Shown piece by piece: positions 1 through 6,124 of a stretch of 12,837 bases of DNA (position 1 is the first letter of the stretch; each line of letters begins with the position of its first letter). The translations under genes and the position numbers were made by a program. The notes under the pieces were generated by a model. That model was not told where the DNA came from, did not search any database, and worked only from the letters and a program-made list of their open reading frames with translations. This DNA is from Paracoccus sp. (in: a-proteobacteria) (GTDB taxonomy: Bacteria > Pseudomonadota > Alphaproteobacteria > Rhodobacterales > Rhodobacteraceae). The stretch covers positions 1-12,837 of the forward strand of contig JAGPGI010000035.1 of assembly GCA_018056045.1 (NCBI GenBank), in the 5' to 3' direction.

Positions 1-2
1 TG

Positions 3-1511
3 GTCGAGGTGCCGACGAACCGTCCCATCCAGCGCATCGACGAACATGACCGCGTCTATCGCACCGCGGCCGAGAAATACACCGCCGTGGTCGAGGCGAT
101 CCGCGAGGCCAATGCCAAGGGCCAGCCGATGCTGGTCGGCACCACCTCGATCGAGAAATCCGAGATGCTGTCGCAGATGCTGACCGAGGCCGGCATCACC
201 CATAACGTCCTGAACGCCCGCCAGCACGAGGCCGAGGCCCAGATCGTCGCCGATGCCGGCAAGCTGGGCGCGGTGACCATCGCCACCAACATGGCCGGTC
301 GCGGCACCGACATCCAGCTTGGCGGCAATGTCGAGATGAAGGTGATGGAGGCCTTGGCCGCCGATCCCGACGCCCATCCCGACGAGCTGCGCGCCCGGAT
401 CGAGGCCAGCCATACCGACGAAAAGCAGGCGGTTCTGGACGCGGGCGGACTGTTCGTTCTGGCCACCGAACGCCACGAATCGCGGCGCATCGACAACCAG
501 CTGCGCGGCCGCTCGGGCCGGCAGGGCGACCCCGGGCGCTCGCTCTTCTTCCTGTCGCTGGAAGACGACCTGATGCGCATCTTCGGCTCGGAGCGTCTGG
601 ACAAGGTGCTGTCGACGCTGGGCATGAAGGATGGCGAGGCCATCGTTCACCCCTGGGTCAACAAGTCCCTGGAACGTGCCCAGGCCAAGGTCGAGGGGCG
701 CAACTTCGACATCCGCAAGCAATTGCTGAAATTCGACGATGTGATGAACGACCAGCGCAAGGCGATCTTCAGCCAGCGTCTGGAAATCATGCATACCGAA
801 GAGGTCGAGGAAATCGCCGCCGACATGCGCGAGCAGGTGATCGACGATCTGGTCGACACCCATATGCCGCCCCGCGCCTATGCCGAGCAGTGGAACACCA
901 AGGGGCTGCATGACGCGGTGATCGAGCGGCTGAACATGGACCTGCCCGTCGCCGAATGGGCCGCCGAAGAGGGCGTCGACCAGGACGTGGTGCGCGAGCG
1001 CATCCAGCAGGCGACCGAGGCCTATATGGCGCAAAAGACCGAGCAGTTCGGCCCCGAGAACATGCGCCAGATCGAAAAGCAGGTCCTGCTGCAACAGATC
1101 GACAGCAAGTGGCGCGAGCATCTGGTGACGCTGGAACATCTGCGCTCGGTCGTGGGCTTCCGCGGTTATGCGCAGCGCGACCCGTTGTCGGAATACAAGA
1201 CCGAGGCCTTCCAGCTCTTCGAGACCATGTTGGACGGGCTGCGTTTCGACGTGACCCAGCAACTGGGGCGCATCCGCCCGCTGACCGATGCCGAGCGCGA
1301 ACAGATGCTGCGCGAATACCAGCAGCAGCAGGCCGCGACCGAGGCGCAGATGCATCCCGAACACGAAGAGGCCGAAGGTGGCGAGGTCTCTGGCCGCGTC
1401 GCGGGCTTTGACGAGACCGACCCCACGACCTGGGGCAATCCCTCGCGCAACGACCCCTGCCCCTGCGGCTCGGGCAAGAAGTTCAAGCATTGCCACGGCG
1501 CATTGACCTGA
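3..1511 (+). CDS. secA: SecA preprotein translocase ATPase, C-terminal part (5' end outside window)
   Basis: SecA is the cytoplasmic ATPase motor that drives unfolded precursors through SecYEG. The window opens inside the gene; the frame is open from base 3 and gives about 502 residues of a protein usually near 900, so the Walker A/DEAD half is missing only because of the window edge. Visible parts in order are the second helicase half with [11 protein letters not shown] (about bases 294-329), the [13 protein letters not shown] motif (about 499-537), the helical scaffold/wing region ending near [15 protein letters not shown], an acidic Glu/Gln-rich linker, and a C-terminal SEC-C zinc motif. 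The zinc ligands are Cys codons at 1458, 1464 and 1491 and His at 1494 ([13 protein letters not shown]), which in this family bind SecB and phospholipid. The gene ends normally and is followed by a terminator. Identification is firm. Confidence 0.97.
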   Translation, partial: VEVPTNRPIQRIDEHDRVYRTAAEKYTAVVEAIREANAKGQPMLVGTTSIEKSEMLSQMLTEAGITHNVLNARQHEAEAQIVADAGKLGAVTIATNMAGRGTDIQLGGNVEMKVMEALAADPDAHPDELRARIEASHTDEKQAVLDAGGLFVLATERHESRRIDNQLRGRSGRQGDPGRSLFFLSLEDDLMRIFGSERLDKVLSTLGMKDGEAIVHPWVNKSLERAQAKVEGRNFDIRKQLLKFDDVMNDQRKAIFSQRLEIMHTEEVEEIAADMREQVIDDLVDTHMPPRAYAEQWNTKGLHDAVIERLNMDLPVAEWAAEEGVDQDVVRERIQQATEAYMAQKTEQFGPENMRQIEKQVLLQQIDSKWREHLVTLEHLRSVVGFRGYAQRDPLSEYKTEAFQLFETMLDGLRFDVTQQLGRIRPLTDAEREQMLREYQQQQAATEAQMHPEHEEAEGGEVSGRVAGFDETDPTTWGNPSRNDPCPCGSGKKFKHCHGALT

Positions 1512-1520
1512 GATGACATG

Positions 1521-1540
1521 AGGGGCCTTCGGGCCCCTTT
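1521..1540 (+). terminator. Rho-independent terminator after secA
   Basis: Ten bases past the secA stop, GGGGCC (1522-1527) pairs with GGCCCC (1532-1537) around a stable TTCG loop, extended by an A1521-T1538 pair and followed by TTT. It is short but GC-rich and well placed to end secA transcription. The T tract is weak. Confidence 0.75.
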
Positions 1541-1570
1541 CTCATGCCTCGGGACTGCGGCAGCGCCGCC

Positions 1571-1628
1571 ATGGATATTTGAGTGAAGAAGAAAGGATGG
1601 TGGCTTTCTTCTTCATCCAAATATCCAT
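1571..1628. repeat. 58-bp near-perfect inverted repeat between convergent secA and petR
   Basis: Arms of 25 bases (1571-1595 and 1604-1628) flank an 8-base loop (1596-1603). Counted base by base, 23 positions are Watson-Crick pairs, 1583/1616 is a G-T wobble in + strand RNA, and 1582/1617 is the only true mismatch. The left arm begins ATGGATATTTG and ends GAAGAAGAAAG; the outer part is AT-rich, unlike the surrounding GC-rich DNA. It lies between two converging genes, so it could stop transcription from either side. It could also be a copy of a dispersed intergenic palindrome; AT-rich elements of this look are, to my recollection, common between Rhodobacteraceae genes. Confidence 0.85.
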
Positions 1629-1671
1629 TCGCCATCCGTGCGGCCGGGCGGGACGCAACCGGTTTCGCGGA

Positions 1672-2391
1672 TCAGTCGGGGACGAGCATATAGCCGGTGC
1701 CGCGCACGGTCTGCAGATAGCGCGGCTCTTTCGGATCGCGCTCGATCTTGCGGCGCAGCCGGGTGATCTGCACGTCGATGGCGCGTTCCGAGTTCTCGCC
1801 GATCTCGTCGCCGGGGTTGCGGCCCAGATCCTCGATCAGCTCGATGCGGCTGACCGGCTGGCGGGGCGTATCGGCCAGACGCTTGAGCAGCGCCTGTTCG
1901 GTGCCGGTCAGGCGCAGCGGCGCTTCGCCCTGCCACAGCTCACCCTTGTCGGCGTCATAGCGCAGATGGCCGAGCAACAGGAATTTCGGCCCCCGTGCCT
2001 CGGCCGCCGGAACCCGGCGCAGGATGGCGGCGATGCGCAAAAGCAGCTCGCGCGGCTCGAAGGGTTTCGGCAGGTAGTCATCGGCGCCGCTTTCCAGGCC
2101 CTCGATCCGGTCGCCGGTTTCGCCCTTGGCGGTCAGCAGCAGGATCGGCGTCGCCATGCGCTTGCGCAGATCGCGGGTCAGGGAAAATCCGTCCTCGCCC
2201 GGCATCATCACGTCAAGCACGATCAGGTCGAAATCCAGCCCCCCCAGCAATCGCCGGGCATGACCGGCATCGCGCGCGGCGGTGACCAGAAAGCCGTTGC
2301 GCATCAGAAAGCGGCGCAGAAGCGTGCGGATGCGCTCGTCATCGTCGACGACCAGAATATGGGCCGCGGGCTGCGGGTCGGACTGGGTCAT
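1672..2391 (-). CDS. petR: OmpR/PhoB-family response regulator, probable PetR
   Basis: This 239-residue two-domain response regulator has a receiver domain (about residues 10-125) with acidic pocket D17/D18, phospho-acceptor D60 in LIVLDVMMPGEDG, switch T87 and conserved K109 in LPKPF. A winged-helix DNA-binding domain follows (about 137-237) with RAIDVQITRLRRKIE and the terminal RGTGYML signature. Its ATG overlaps the petP stop as ATGA, so the two are translationally coupled. The same MarR-then-response-regulator pair is petP-petR of Rhodobacter capsulatus, where PetR is required for growth linked to the cytochrome bc1 complex; that is the basis for the name. No histidine kinase is in the window. 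The class is certain; the gene name is inferred from order and family. Confidence 0.9.
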   Translation of the reverse strand: MTQSDPQPAAHILVVDDDERIRTLLRRFLMRNGFLVTAARDAGHARRLLGGLDFDLIVLDVMMPGEDGFSLTRDLRKRMATPILLLTAKGETGDRIEGLESGADDYLPKPFEPRELLLRIAAILRRVPAAEARGPKFLLLGHLRYDADKGELWQGEAPLRLTGTEQALLKRLADTPRQPVSRIELIEDLGRNPGDEIGENSERAIDVQITRLRRKIERDPKEPRYLQTVRGTGYMLVPD

Positions 2392-2906
2392 GGTGTTTCC
2401 GGCAGGTCCTTCAGCGCGCGATACTGGCGCAGCGTGTCGCGATCCATCATCGCTTCCAGCACCTGACGGAACCCCGCCACCGCCTGTGGCCCCGCCGCGC
2501 GATAGGCGGCGCGCATGCGGGCGCGCTGGGTCTCGGACAGGCGGCGCTCGAGCGCAGAGCCTTTTTCGGTCAGGTAGAGCTGACGCTCGCGCCGGTCGCG
2601 GCGACCGATGCGGCTTTCGATCAGCCCGTCATCAATCAGCGTGCGCAGCACCCGGTTCAGCGACTGCTTGGTCACCCCCAGCACATCCAGAAGCGCCGTC
2701 ACCGTCAGCCCCGGCTCGCGATGGACAAAATGGATCGCCCGGTGATGGGCGCGGCCATAGTCCATATCCGCCAGAATCATGTCCGGATCGGCCGTGAAGG
2801 CGCGATAGGCAAAAAACATCGCCTCGATCCCGCGGCGAAGCTGATCGTCGGTCAAAAACAGCAGGCTTTCGCCCCCCGTCGCTGCTACGCCAACCTTTTC
2901 CTGCAT
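2388..2906 (-). CDS. petP: MarR-family regulator, probable PetP
   Basis: This is a 172-residue MarR-type winged-helix protein. The recognition helix region is near residues 68-96 (TVTALLDVLGVTKQSLNRVL), and the basic beta wing GRRDRRERQLYLTEKG covers about 101-116. The start at 2906 is chosen because AAGGGGG lies a few bases upstream; the frame is open further (ATGs at 2924 and 3068), but 2924 lacks a ribosome site and falls at or before the predicted transcription start. The stop overlaps the petR ATG, giving a two-gene operon. In R. capsulatus PetP is cotranscribed with PetR next to the bc1 genes; its ligand is unknown to me. It diverges from ilvE, and two dyads in the shared spacer are possible binding sites. 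Confidence 0.85.
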   Translation of the reverse strand: MQEKVGVAATGGESLLFLTDDQLRRGIEAMFFAYRAFTADPDMILADMDYGRAHHRAIHFVHREPGLTVTALLDVLGVTKQSLNRVLRTLIDDGLIESRIGRRDRRERQLYLTEKGSALERRLSETQRARMRAAYRAAGPQAVAGFRQVLEAMMDRDTLRQYRALKDLPETP

Positions 2907-2928
2907 GCCGCCCCCTTGTTGCATGGCT

Positions 2929-2958
2929 ATTATTACGTCAGGCTTGTTGACTTTCCAA
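2929..2958 (-). promoter_or_regulatory. Candidate sigma-70 promoter of petP-petR
   Basis: Read on the minus strand, TTGGAA (2953-2958) lies 18 bases before AATAAT (2929-2934), which matches five of six positions of TATAAT. The expected transcript start near 2922 leaves the Shine-Dalgarno of the 2906 start in the mRNA and makes the upstream ATG at 2924 unlikely. Predicted from sequence only. Confidence 0.5.
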
Positions 2959-2959
2959 C
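2946..2959. promoter_or_regulatory. Dyad GTTG-N6-CAAC over the petP -35
   Basis: GTTGACTTTCCAAC is an inverted repeat with four-base arms and a six-base centre. It covers the whole proposed petP -35 and also contains a + strand TTGACT that could serve ilvE. A regulator bound here would affect petP and possibly both directions. Arms this short arise by chance fairly often, so the call is tentative. Confidence 0.35.
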
Positions 2960-2982
2960 CATGAATGGATAGCCGTGACCCC

Positions 2983-2996
2983 AAGTTGCGCAACTT
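2983..2996. promoter_or_regulatory. Perfect 14-bp palindrome in the petP-ilvE spacer
   Basis: AAGTTGCGCAACTT equals its own reverse complement. It lies between the petP promoter and the ilvE ribosome site. Symmetric sites of this size suit dimeric regulators such as MarR proteins, and the adjacent petP product is one. No binding is shown by the sequence itself. Confidence 0.5.
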
Positions 2997-3055
2997 TCTT
3001 TGCCAGACATGGGATGGCAGCGCAACATTCCGAAAATTACCGGCCGGAGGGAAAG

Positions 3056-3925
3056 ATGGCAGGCGCATATGACGATCGTGACGGCAAGATCTGGATGGAT
3101 GGCAAGCTGGTGGACTGGCGCGACGCGCAGGTTCATGTCCTGACCCACGCCCTGCATTACGCCAGCTCGGTGTTCGAGGGCGAGCGCTGCTATAGCGGCA
3201 AGATCTTCAAGGGTCACGAACATTCGCTGCGGCTGATCGAATCGGCCCGCCTGCTGGACATGGTCTCGCCCTATACCGCCGAGGAAATCGACCGCGCCAA
3301 GGAAGAGGTCCTCAACGCCAATGGCTTCAAGGACGCCTATGTCCGCGCGGTGATGTGGCGCGGCTCGGGGGACGACATGGGCGTCTCGGCGCGCCGGAAC
3401 CCGGTCCGCATGGCCGTCGCCGCCTGGGAATGGGGCAGCTATTACGGCGACGCCAAATGGCAGGGCGCCAAACTGGATATCGCCAAGTGGAAGCGTCCCA
3501 GCCCCGAAACCATCCCCACCGCCGCCAAGGCCGCCGGTCTTTACATGATCTGCACCATGTCCAAGCACGCCGCCGAGGCCAAGGGCTGCTCGGACGCGCT
3601 GTTCATGGACTGGGAGGGCTACGTGGCCGAGGCGACCGGCGCCAATATCTTCTTCGTCAAGGACGGCGAGATCCACACGCCGCTGGCCGACCGTTTCCTG
3701 AATGGCATCACCCGGCAGACCATCATCCAGATGCTCAAGGACAAGGGCCTGACCGTGCATGAACGCCGCATCAAGCCCGAGGAAATGGCGGATTTCAGCG
3801 AATGCTGGCTGACCGGCACCGCCGCCGAGGTCACGCCTGTGGGCCAGATCGGCGATTTCCATTTCCAGGTCGGCAATGTCACCCGCGAAGTGGCCGCCGA
3901 TTACGAAAAGCTGGTCCGCGCCTGA
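3056..3925 (+). CDS. ilvE: Branched-chain amino acid aminotransferase
   Basis: This is a 289-residue fold-type IV PLP enzyme that moves the amino group between glutamate and the 2-oxo acids of leucine, isoleucine and valine, the last synthetic and first degradative step. K158 in PTAAKAAGLY is at the position of the Schiff-base lysine; EATGANIFFVKDG (from E192) is the conserved strand that holds the cofactor; LNGITRQTII follows near 219-230. Length matches the family. The start at 3056 follows GGAGGG (3046-3051) and gives the usual short N-terminus; the frame is open back to 2975 but without a ribosome site. Transcribed alone, divergent from petP, and ended by a strong terminator. D-amino-acid transaminase or ADC lyase belong to the same fold, but the sequence fits IlvE best. 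Confidence 0.93.
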   Translation: MAGAYDDRDGKIWMDGKLVDWRDAQVHVLTHALHYASSVFEGERCYSGKIFKGHEHSLRLIESARLLDMVSPYTAEEIDRAKEEVLNANGFKDAYVRAVMWRGSGDDMGVSARRNPVRMAVAAWEWGSYYGDAKWQGAKLDIAKWKRPSPETIPTAAKAAGLYMICTMSKHAAEAKGCSDALFMDWEGYVAEATGANIFFVKDGEIHTPLADRFLNGITRQTIIQMLKDKGLTVHERRIKPEEMADFSECWLTGTAAEVTPVGQIGDFHFQVGNVTREVAADYEKLVRA

Positions 3926-3931
3926 GCCAGG

Positions 3932-3974
3932 GCCTTGCCCATGTCGCGCCGGTCCGGCGCGATCGGGGCAAGGC
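3932..3974. other. Two-part GC-rich stem after ilvE
   Basis: Outer arms GCCTTGCCC (3932-3940) and GGGCAAGGC (3966-3974) pair perfectly, enclosing an inner perfect stem GCGCCGG (3946-3952) / CCGGCGC (3954-3960). No T tract follows, so it is probably a 3'-end stabilising structure or a helper to the true terminator 30 bases further on. Confidence 0.6.
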
Positions 3975-4003
3975 GATCACCGACTTCATCAGCGACAACC
4001 AGA

Positions 4004-4040
4004 CCGGCCGGGCCAGGCTATTGCCCGGCCGGCTTTTTTT
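4004..4040 (+). terminator. Strong Rho-independent terminator of ilvE, overlapping the hxlR 3' end
   Basis: CCGGCCGGGC (4004-4013) pairs with GCCCGGCCGG (4023-4032) over a nine-base loop, followed by C and seven T residues (4034-4040). The right arm and the T run lie inside the last codons of the convergent HxlR gene, where the T run is read as its Lys-Lys codons near the C-terminus. Confidence 0.88.
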
Positions 4041-4383
4041 CACGCCGCTGAACCAGCCGCAGATTTCCCCATTCCTCCATCGCCTCGATGATCGGCGCCA
4101 GCGTCAGGCCACGCGGCGTCAGGCTGTATTCGACATGCGGCGGCACCGTCCCATGGACCTTGCGGGCGACGACGCCATCTTCCTCCAGCCCGCGCAATTG
4201 CAGCGTCAGCATGCGCTGGGTGATGCCGGGAATCAGCCGGCGCAGCGCATTGAAGCGGCGCGGCTGGTCCTTGAGCTGGAACAGGATCAGCGGCACCCAT
4301 TTGCCGCCGATCACCTGCAATGTCGCTGCAACCGGGCATTCCTCGGGGTTTCCGGGCTGGGCTTGGGACGGTTTTAAGGCCAT
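4018..4383 (-). CDS. HxlR-family winged-helix transcriptional regulator
   Basis: This 121-residue protein is a single HxlR domain: CPVAATLQVIGGKWVPLILFQL (split here only in description, about residues 16-37) followed by RRFNALRRLIPGITQRMLTL as the helix-turn-helix and HVEYSLTPRG as the wing. C16 is at the position of the redox-sensing cysteine of relatives such as YodB and HypR, which respond to quinones, aldehydes or disulfide stress. It is divergent from an NAD(P)-binding oxidoreductase, the same arrangement as E. coli ytfH-ytfG, and probably controls that gene and itself. There is no clear Shine-Dalgarno before the ATG; a TATACT box (4403-4408, minus strand) would give a leader of only about 12 bases. 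Inducer unknown. Confidence 0.88.
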   Translation of the reverse strand: MALKPSQAQPGNPEECPVAATLQVIGGKWVPLILFQLKDQPRRFNALRRLIPGITQRMLTLQLRGLEEDGVVARKVHGTVPPHVEYSLTPRGLTLAPIIEAMEEWGNLRLVQRREKKPAGQ

Positions 4384-4402
4384 GGCGCTGCTTTCATGGG
4401 GC

Positions 4403-4408
4403 AGTATA
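4403..4408 (-). promoter_or_regulatory. Candidate -10 box of the hxlR-type gene
   Basis: The minus strand reads TATACT here, five of six bases matching TATAAT, followed by a short leader to the ATG at 4383. The -35 region (around 4426-4431) is poor and lies inside the dyad at 4419-4440, which suits autoregulation. Confidence 0.4.
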
Positions 4409-4418
4409 AAAAATGTGC

Positions 4419-4440
4419 GTACTTATGAAATTTTATGTAC
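4419..4440. promoter_or_regulatory. GTAC-N14-GTAC dyad in the divergent spacer
   Basis: Two GTAC blocks (4419-4422 and 4437-4440) flank an AT-rich centre (TTATGAAATTTTAT) in the 97-bp spacer between the HxlR gene and the oxidoreductase. HxlR proteins bind symmetric AT-rich sites containing TAC/GTA half-sites (as in the YodB operator), so this is the best candidate operator. The inner bases are only partly symmetric. Confidence 0.45.
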
Positions 4441-4449
4441 AGGCCTATC

Positions 4450-4476
4450 CTATCCTCATTGCAAAACGGAGGATAG
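4450..4476 (+). promoter_or_regulatory. Hairpin that masks the Shine-Dalgarno of the QorB-like gene
   Basis: CTATCCTC (4450-4457) pairs perfectly with GAGGATAG (4469-4476) over an 11-base loop. The right arm includes most of the Shine-Dalgarno GGAGGA (4468-4473) of the ATG at 4481. If the left arm is transcribed, the ribosome site would be paired in the mRNA. A possible promoter (TTATGA 4423-4428, 17 bases, TATCCT 4446-4451) would start too late to include the left arm, so the mRNA start decides whether this hairpin forms. Confidence 0.5.
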
Positions 4477-4480
4477 CAAG

Positions 4481-5341
4481 ATGATCACCATCATGGGCGC
4501 AAGCGGACGGGTCGGCGGCGCCGTCCTTGAGGTCGTATCGCAGGCGGGCCAGCCGGTGCGGGCCTTGTCCCGCAACCCGCCAGCCGAGACACGGCCGAAT
4601 GTCGAATGGCGCGCAGTCGAGGCGCGGGACAGCGCCGCGCTGGCCGCCGCCTTCGACGGATCAGACGCGGTCTTTGTCATGAACCCGATCGCGGCCGGGG
4701 CCGAAGACGTCACCCGCGAGGCCGCGCAGCTTTCGGCGGCGGTCGCGCAGGCCCTGCGGCAGGCAAGCATTAGTTATGCGGTCGCGCTGTCATCGCAGGG
4801 CGCGCATCTGGCGGGGGGCACCGGCATCGTCACCACGCTGCATGATTTCGAGATGGCGCTGCGCGACACGCCGACCCGGATCGCTGTCCTGCGGCCGGCA
4901 ATGTTCATGGAAAGCTGGATCCCGCTGGCCGGGATCGGGGCTGATACCGGCGCCATGCCGGCCTTTCTGGCGCCACTGGATCGCGCCATCGAGGCGGTCT
5001 CGGCCATTGATGTCGGCAGGGCGGCGGGCCAGCTGCTGCTGTCACCCCGGCCCGGAATCTTCAATCTGACCGGGCCGAGACGCTATTCGGAACGCGACGC
5101 GGCGGCGATCCTGTCGCGGCATGCGGGTCGCGCCATTTCCGCCGACCCTGTCCCCGAGCAAGAGATTGCGGCCTTCCACATGGCCGCAGGGCTTGGCGCC
5201 TCGTTCTCGGAGGGGATTGCCGGCATGTATATGGCGCTGAACCGCGACGGCATTCCGTTTTCCGGGGATGGCGCCCAGAGCCTCAGTTGCGAAACCCCGC
5301 TGGAGACGGTTCTGGCCCCGGTTGTGGCGCAACCCGTTTGA
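4481..5341 (+). CDS. NmrA/QorB-like NAD(P)-binding oxidoreductase
   Basis: This 286-residue protein has an N-terminal Rossmann fold starting at residue 1 with glycine motif GASGRVG (6-12) and a strand ending in ALSRNP, then DGSDAVFVMNP and SYAVALSSQGAH, as in the atypical short-chain NmrA family. E. coli QorB (YtfG), which reduces quinones with NADPH, is the functional model because it too is divergent from an HxlR gene. Non-enzymatic redox sensors and azoreductase-like relatives remain possible. The start at 4481 follows GGAGGA with seven bases spacing; the frame stays open back to 4088, but that stretch overlaps the HxlR gene on the other strand and is not used. An in-frame ATG at 4493 would break the Rossmann start. 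Likely induced through the adjacent HxlR regulator. Confidence 0.82.
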   Translation: MITIMGASGRVGGAVLEVVSQAGQPVRALSRNPPAETRPNVEWRAVEARDSAALAAAFDGSDAVFVMNPIAAGAEDVTREAAQLSAAVAQALRQASISYAVALSSQGAHLAGGTGIVTTLHDFEMALRDTPTRIAVLRPAMFMESWIPLAGIGADTGAMPAFLAPLDRAIEAVSAIDVGRAAGQLLLSPRPGIFNLTGPRRYSERDAAAILSRHAGRAISADPVPEQEIAAFHMAAGLGASFSEGIAGMYMALNRDGIPFSGDGAQSLSCETPLETVLAPVVAQPV

Positions 5342-5366
5342 GCCGGGGCATCCTGAGCGCCCCGGC
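5342..5366. terminator. Possible terminator hairpin between convergent genes
   Basis: GCCGGGGC (5342-5349) and GCCCCGGC (5359-5366) form a perfect eight-base stem directly after the oxidoreductase stop and just beyond the end of the 62-aa gene on the other strand. No T run follows on either strand, so termination efficiency is uncertain. Confidence 0.5.
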
Positions 5367-5374
5367 CACAGGTG

Positions 5375-5563
5375 TCAGGTCCGCTGACCGCGGTCGATGC
5401 GCAGGTATTCGGCCGTTTTGCGGCCATCGCCGTCGCGGGTCTGCGGACGGGTGCGCAGGCTCTCGACGGCGGGATGAACGCCCGTTTCGCGTTCCTGGCG
5501 GGTGAATTCGCGCAGGCGCAGATGCGCTTGACTACGGGGCTGGTCGCTGATGTGTTTGCTCAT
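5375..5563 (-). CDS. Small basic protein of unknown function (62 aa)
   Basis: I do not recognise this protein. It begins MSKHISDQPRSQAHLRLREF and is rich in charged residues (12 Arg, 2 Lys, 9 Asp/Glu), with no signal peptide, membrane segment or cysteine. It is probably a soluble, possibly partly disordered, cytoplasmic protein. Support for a real gene comes from upstream: Shine-Dalgarno GAGGAGGG (5569-5576) five bases before the ATG, and a promoter TTGAAT-16-TATATT at 5593-5620 giving a short leader. An open frame runs upstream to an ATG at 5620, but that lies inside the -35 element. It follows ptsN in the same direction but has its own promoter. Function unknown. Confidence 0.7.
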   Translation of the reverse strand: MSKHISDQPRSQAHLRLREFTRQERETGVHPAVESLRTRPQTRDGDGRKTAEYLRIDRGQRT

Positions 5564-5592
5564 CTTGGCCCTCCTCAGGTGGGTGAGGGACC

Positions 5593-5620
5593 AATATAGG
5601 GCCGAATCGGTCCGATTCAA
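5593..5620 (-). promoter_or_regulatory. Sigma-70-like promoter of the 62-aa gene
   Basis: On the minus strand, TTGAAT (5615-5620) lies 16 bases before TATATT (5593-5598). Both hexamers are close to consensus, and the expected start near 5586 lies about 10 bases before the Shine-Dalgarno. This is one of the best promoter matches in the window. Confidence 0.6.
5604..5618. promoter_or_regulatory. Palindrome GAATCGG-T-CCGATTC inside the promoter
   Basis: Perfect seven-base arms (5604-5610 and 5612-5618) around one central base occupy most of the spacer and part of the -35 of the promoter above. A dimeric repressor bound here would block RNA polymerase. Alternatively it could fold in RNA running through from ptsN, although no T tract follows it. 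Confidence 0.55.
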
Positions 5621-5640
5621 AACCCTCAGGCCGAAATCCG

Positions 5641-6120
5641 TTAAGCGGCCTTGATGCCCGGCGCGGCGGCCAGCATGGCATGCAGCGCCACCGGGTCCTC
5701 ATTGGCGCGCAGCTTGGCGCGCAGGTCCTGATCGCGCAAAGTGCGCGAGACCAGCGCCAGCGCCTTGAGGTGATCGACGCCGGAATTCTTGGGCGCCAGC
5801 AGCGCAAAGATCAGGTCCACCGGCTGGCGGTCGACGGCGTCGAAATCCAGGGGCTTTTCCAGCCGCAGGAACAGGCCCACCACCCGGTCCAGCCCGTGCA
5901 GCCGCGCATGCGGCAGCGCCACGCCATGTCCGACGCCGGTCGGGCCCAGCGTCTCGCGCTCTTGCAGGGCGTCCAGCGTCTGCGCGGCATCAACGCCATA
6001 GATGCTGCGCGCCTGCTCGGCGATTTCCTGAAACAGTCGCTTCTTGCTGGTGATCTGGCTCATCGTCCGCACGGCGGCCGGAGAGAGAATGTCGCTGATC
6101 TGCATATCGCCTGAAATCAT
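5641..6120 (-). CDS. ptsN: PTS IIA-like nitrogen-regulatory protein PtsN
   Basis: This 159-residue single EIIA-Ntr domain is the terminal phospho-acceptor of the nitrogen PTS (PtsP-NPr-PtsN). In proteobacteria it is regulatory and does not carry sugar; known partners include potassium transport and sensor proteins. The phosphorylated histidine is H71 in GVALPHARL, preceded by the family motif RETLGPTGVGHG (55-66). Length fits the family. Start choice is uncertain: the ATG at 6120 has GAGG touching it, while an in-frame ATG at 6105 (MQISDIL) has only a weak AGG. Neither has a well-spaced ribosome site, and a hairpin (6125-6153) sits just upstream. It follows hpf by 64 bases and is probably cotranscribed with it. 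Confidence 0.93.
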   Translation of the reverse strand: MISGDMQISDILSPAAVRTMSQITSKKRLFQEIAEQARSIYGVDAAQTLDALQERETLGPTGVGHGVALPHARLHGLDRVVGLFLRLEKPLDFDAVDRQPVDLIFALLAPKNSGVDHLKALALVSRTLRDQDLRAKLRANEDPVALHAMLAAAPGIKAA

Positions 6121-6124
6121 CCTC

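Noticed and set aside
1579..2466. Open frame on + opposite petR, beginning inside the palindrome
   Set aside because: petR has intact receiver and winged-helix motifs on the other strand; this frame is a mirror effect of codon bias.
2933..3862. Open frame on minus opposite ilvE
   Set aside because: Gly/Ala/Asp-rich without motifs, and it would run through the divergent promoter region into petP.
4088..4480. Upstream in-frame extension of the QorB-like oxidoreductase
   Set aside because: It overlaps the HxlR gene antisense and places 131 residues before a Rossmann motif that normally starts the protein; the Shine-Dalgarno marks 4481.
5372..5599. 75-codon open frame on + opposite the 62-aa gene
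   Set aside because: No ribosome site or promoter on +, whereas the minus strand has both.
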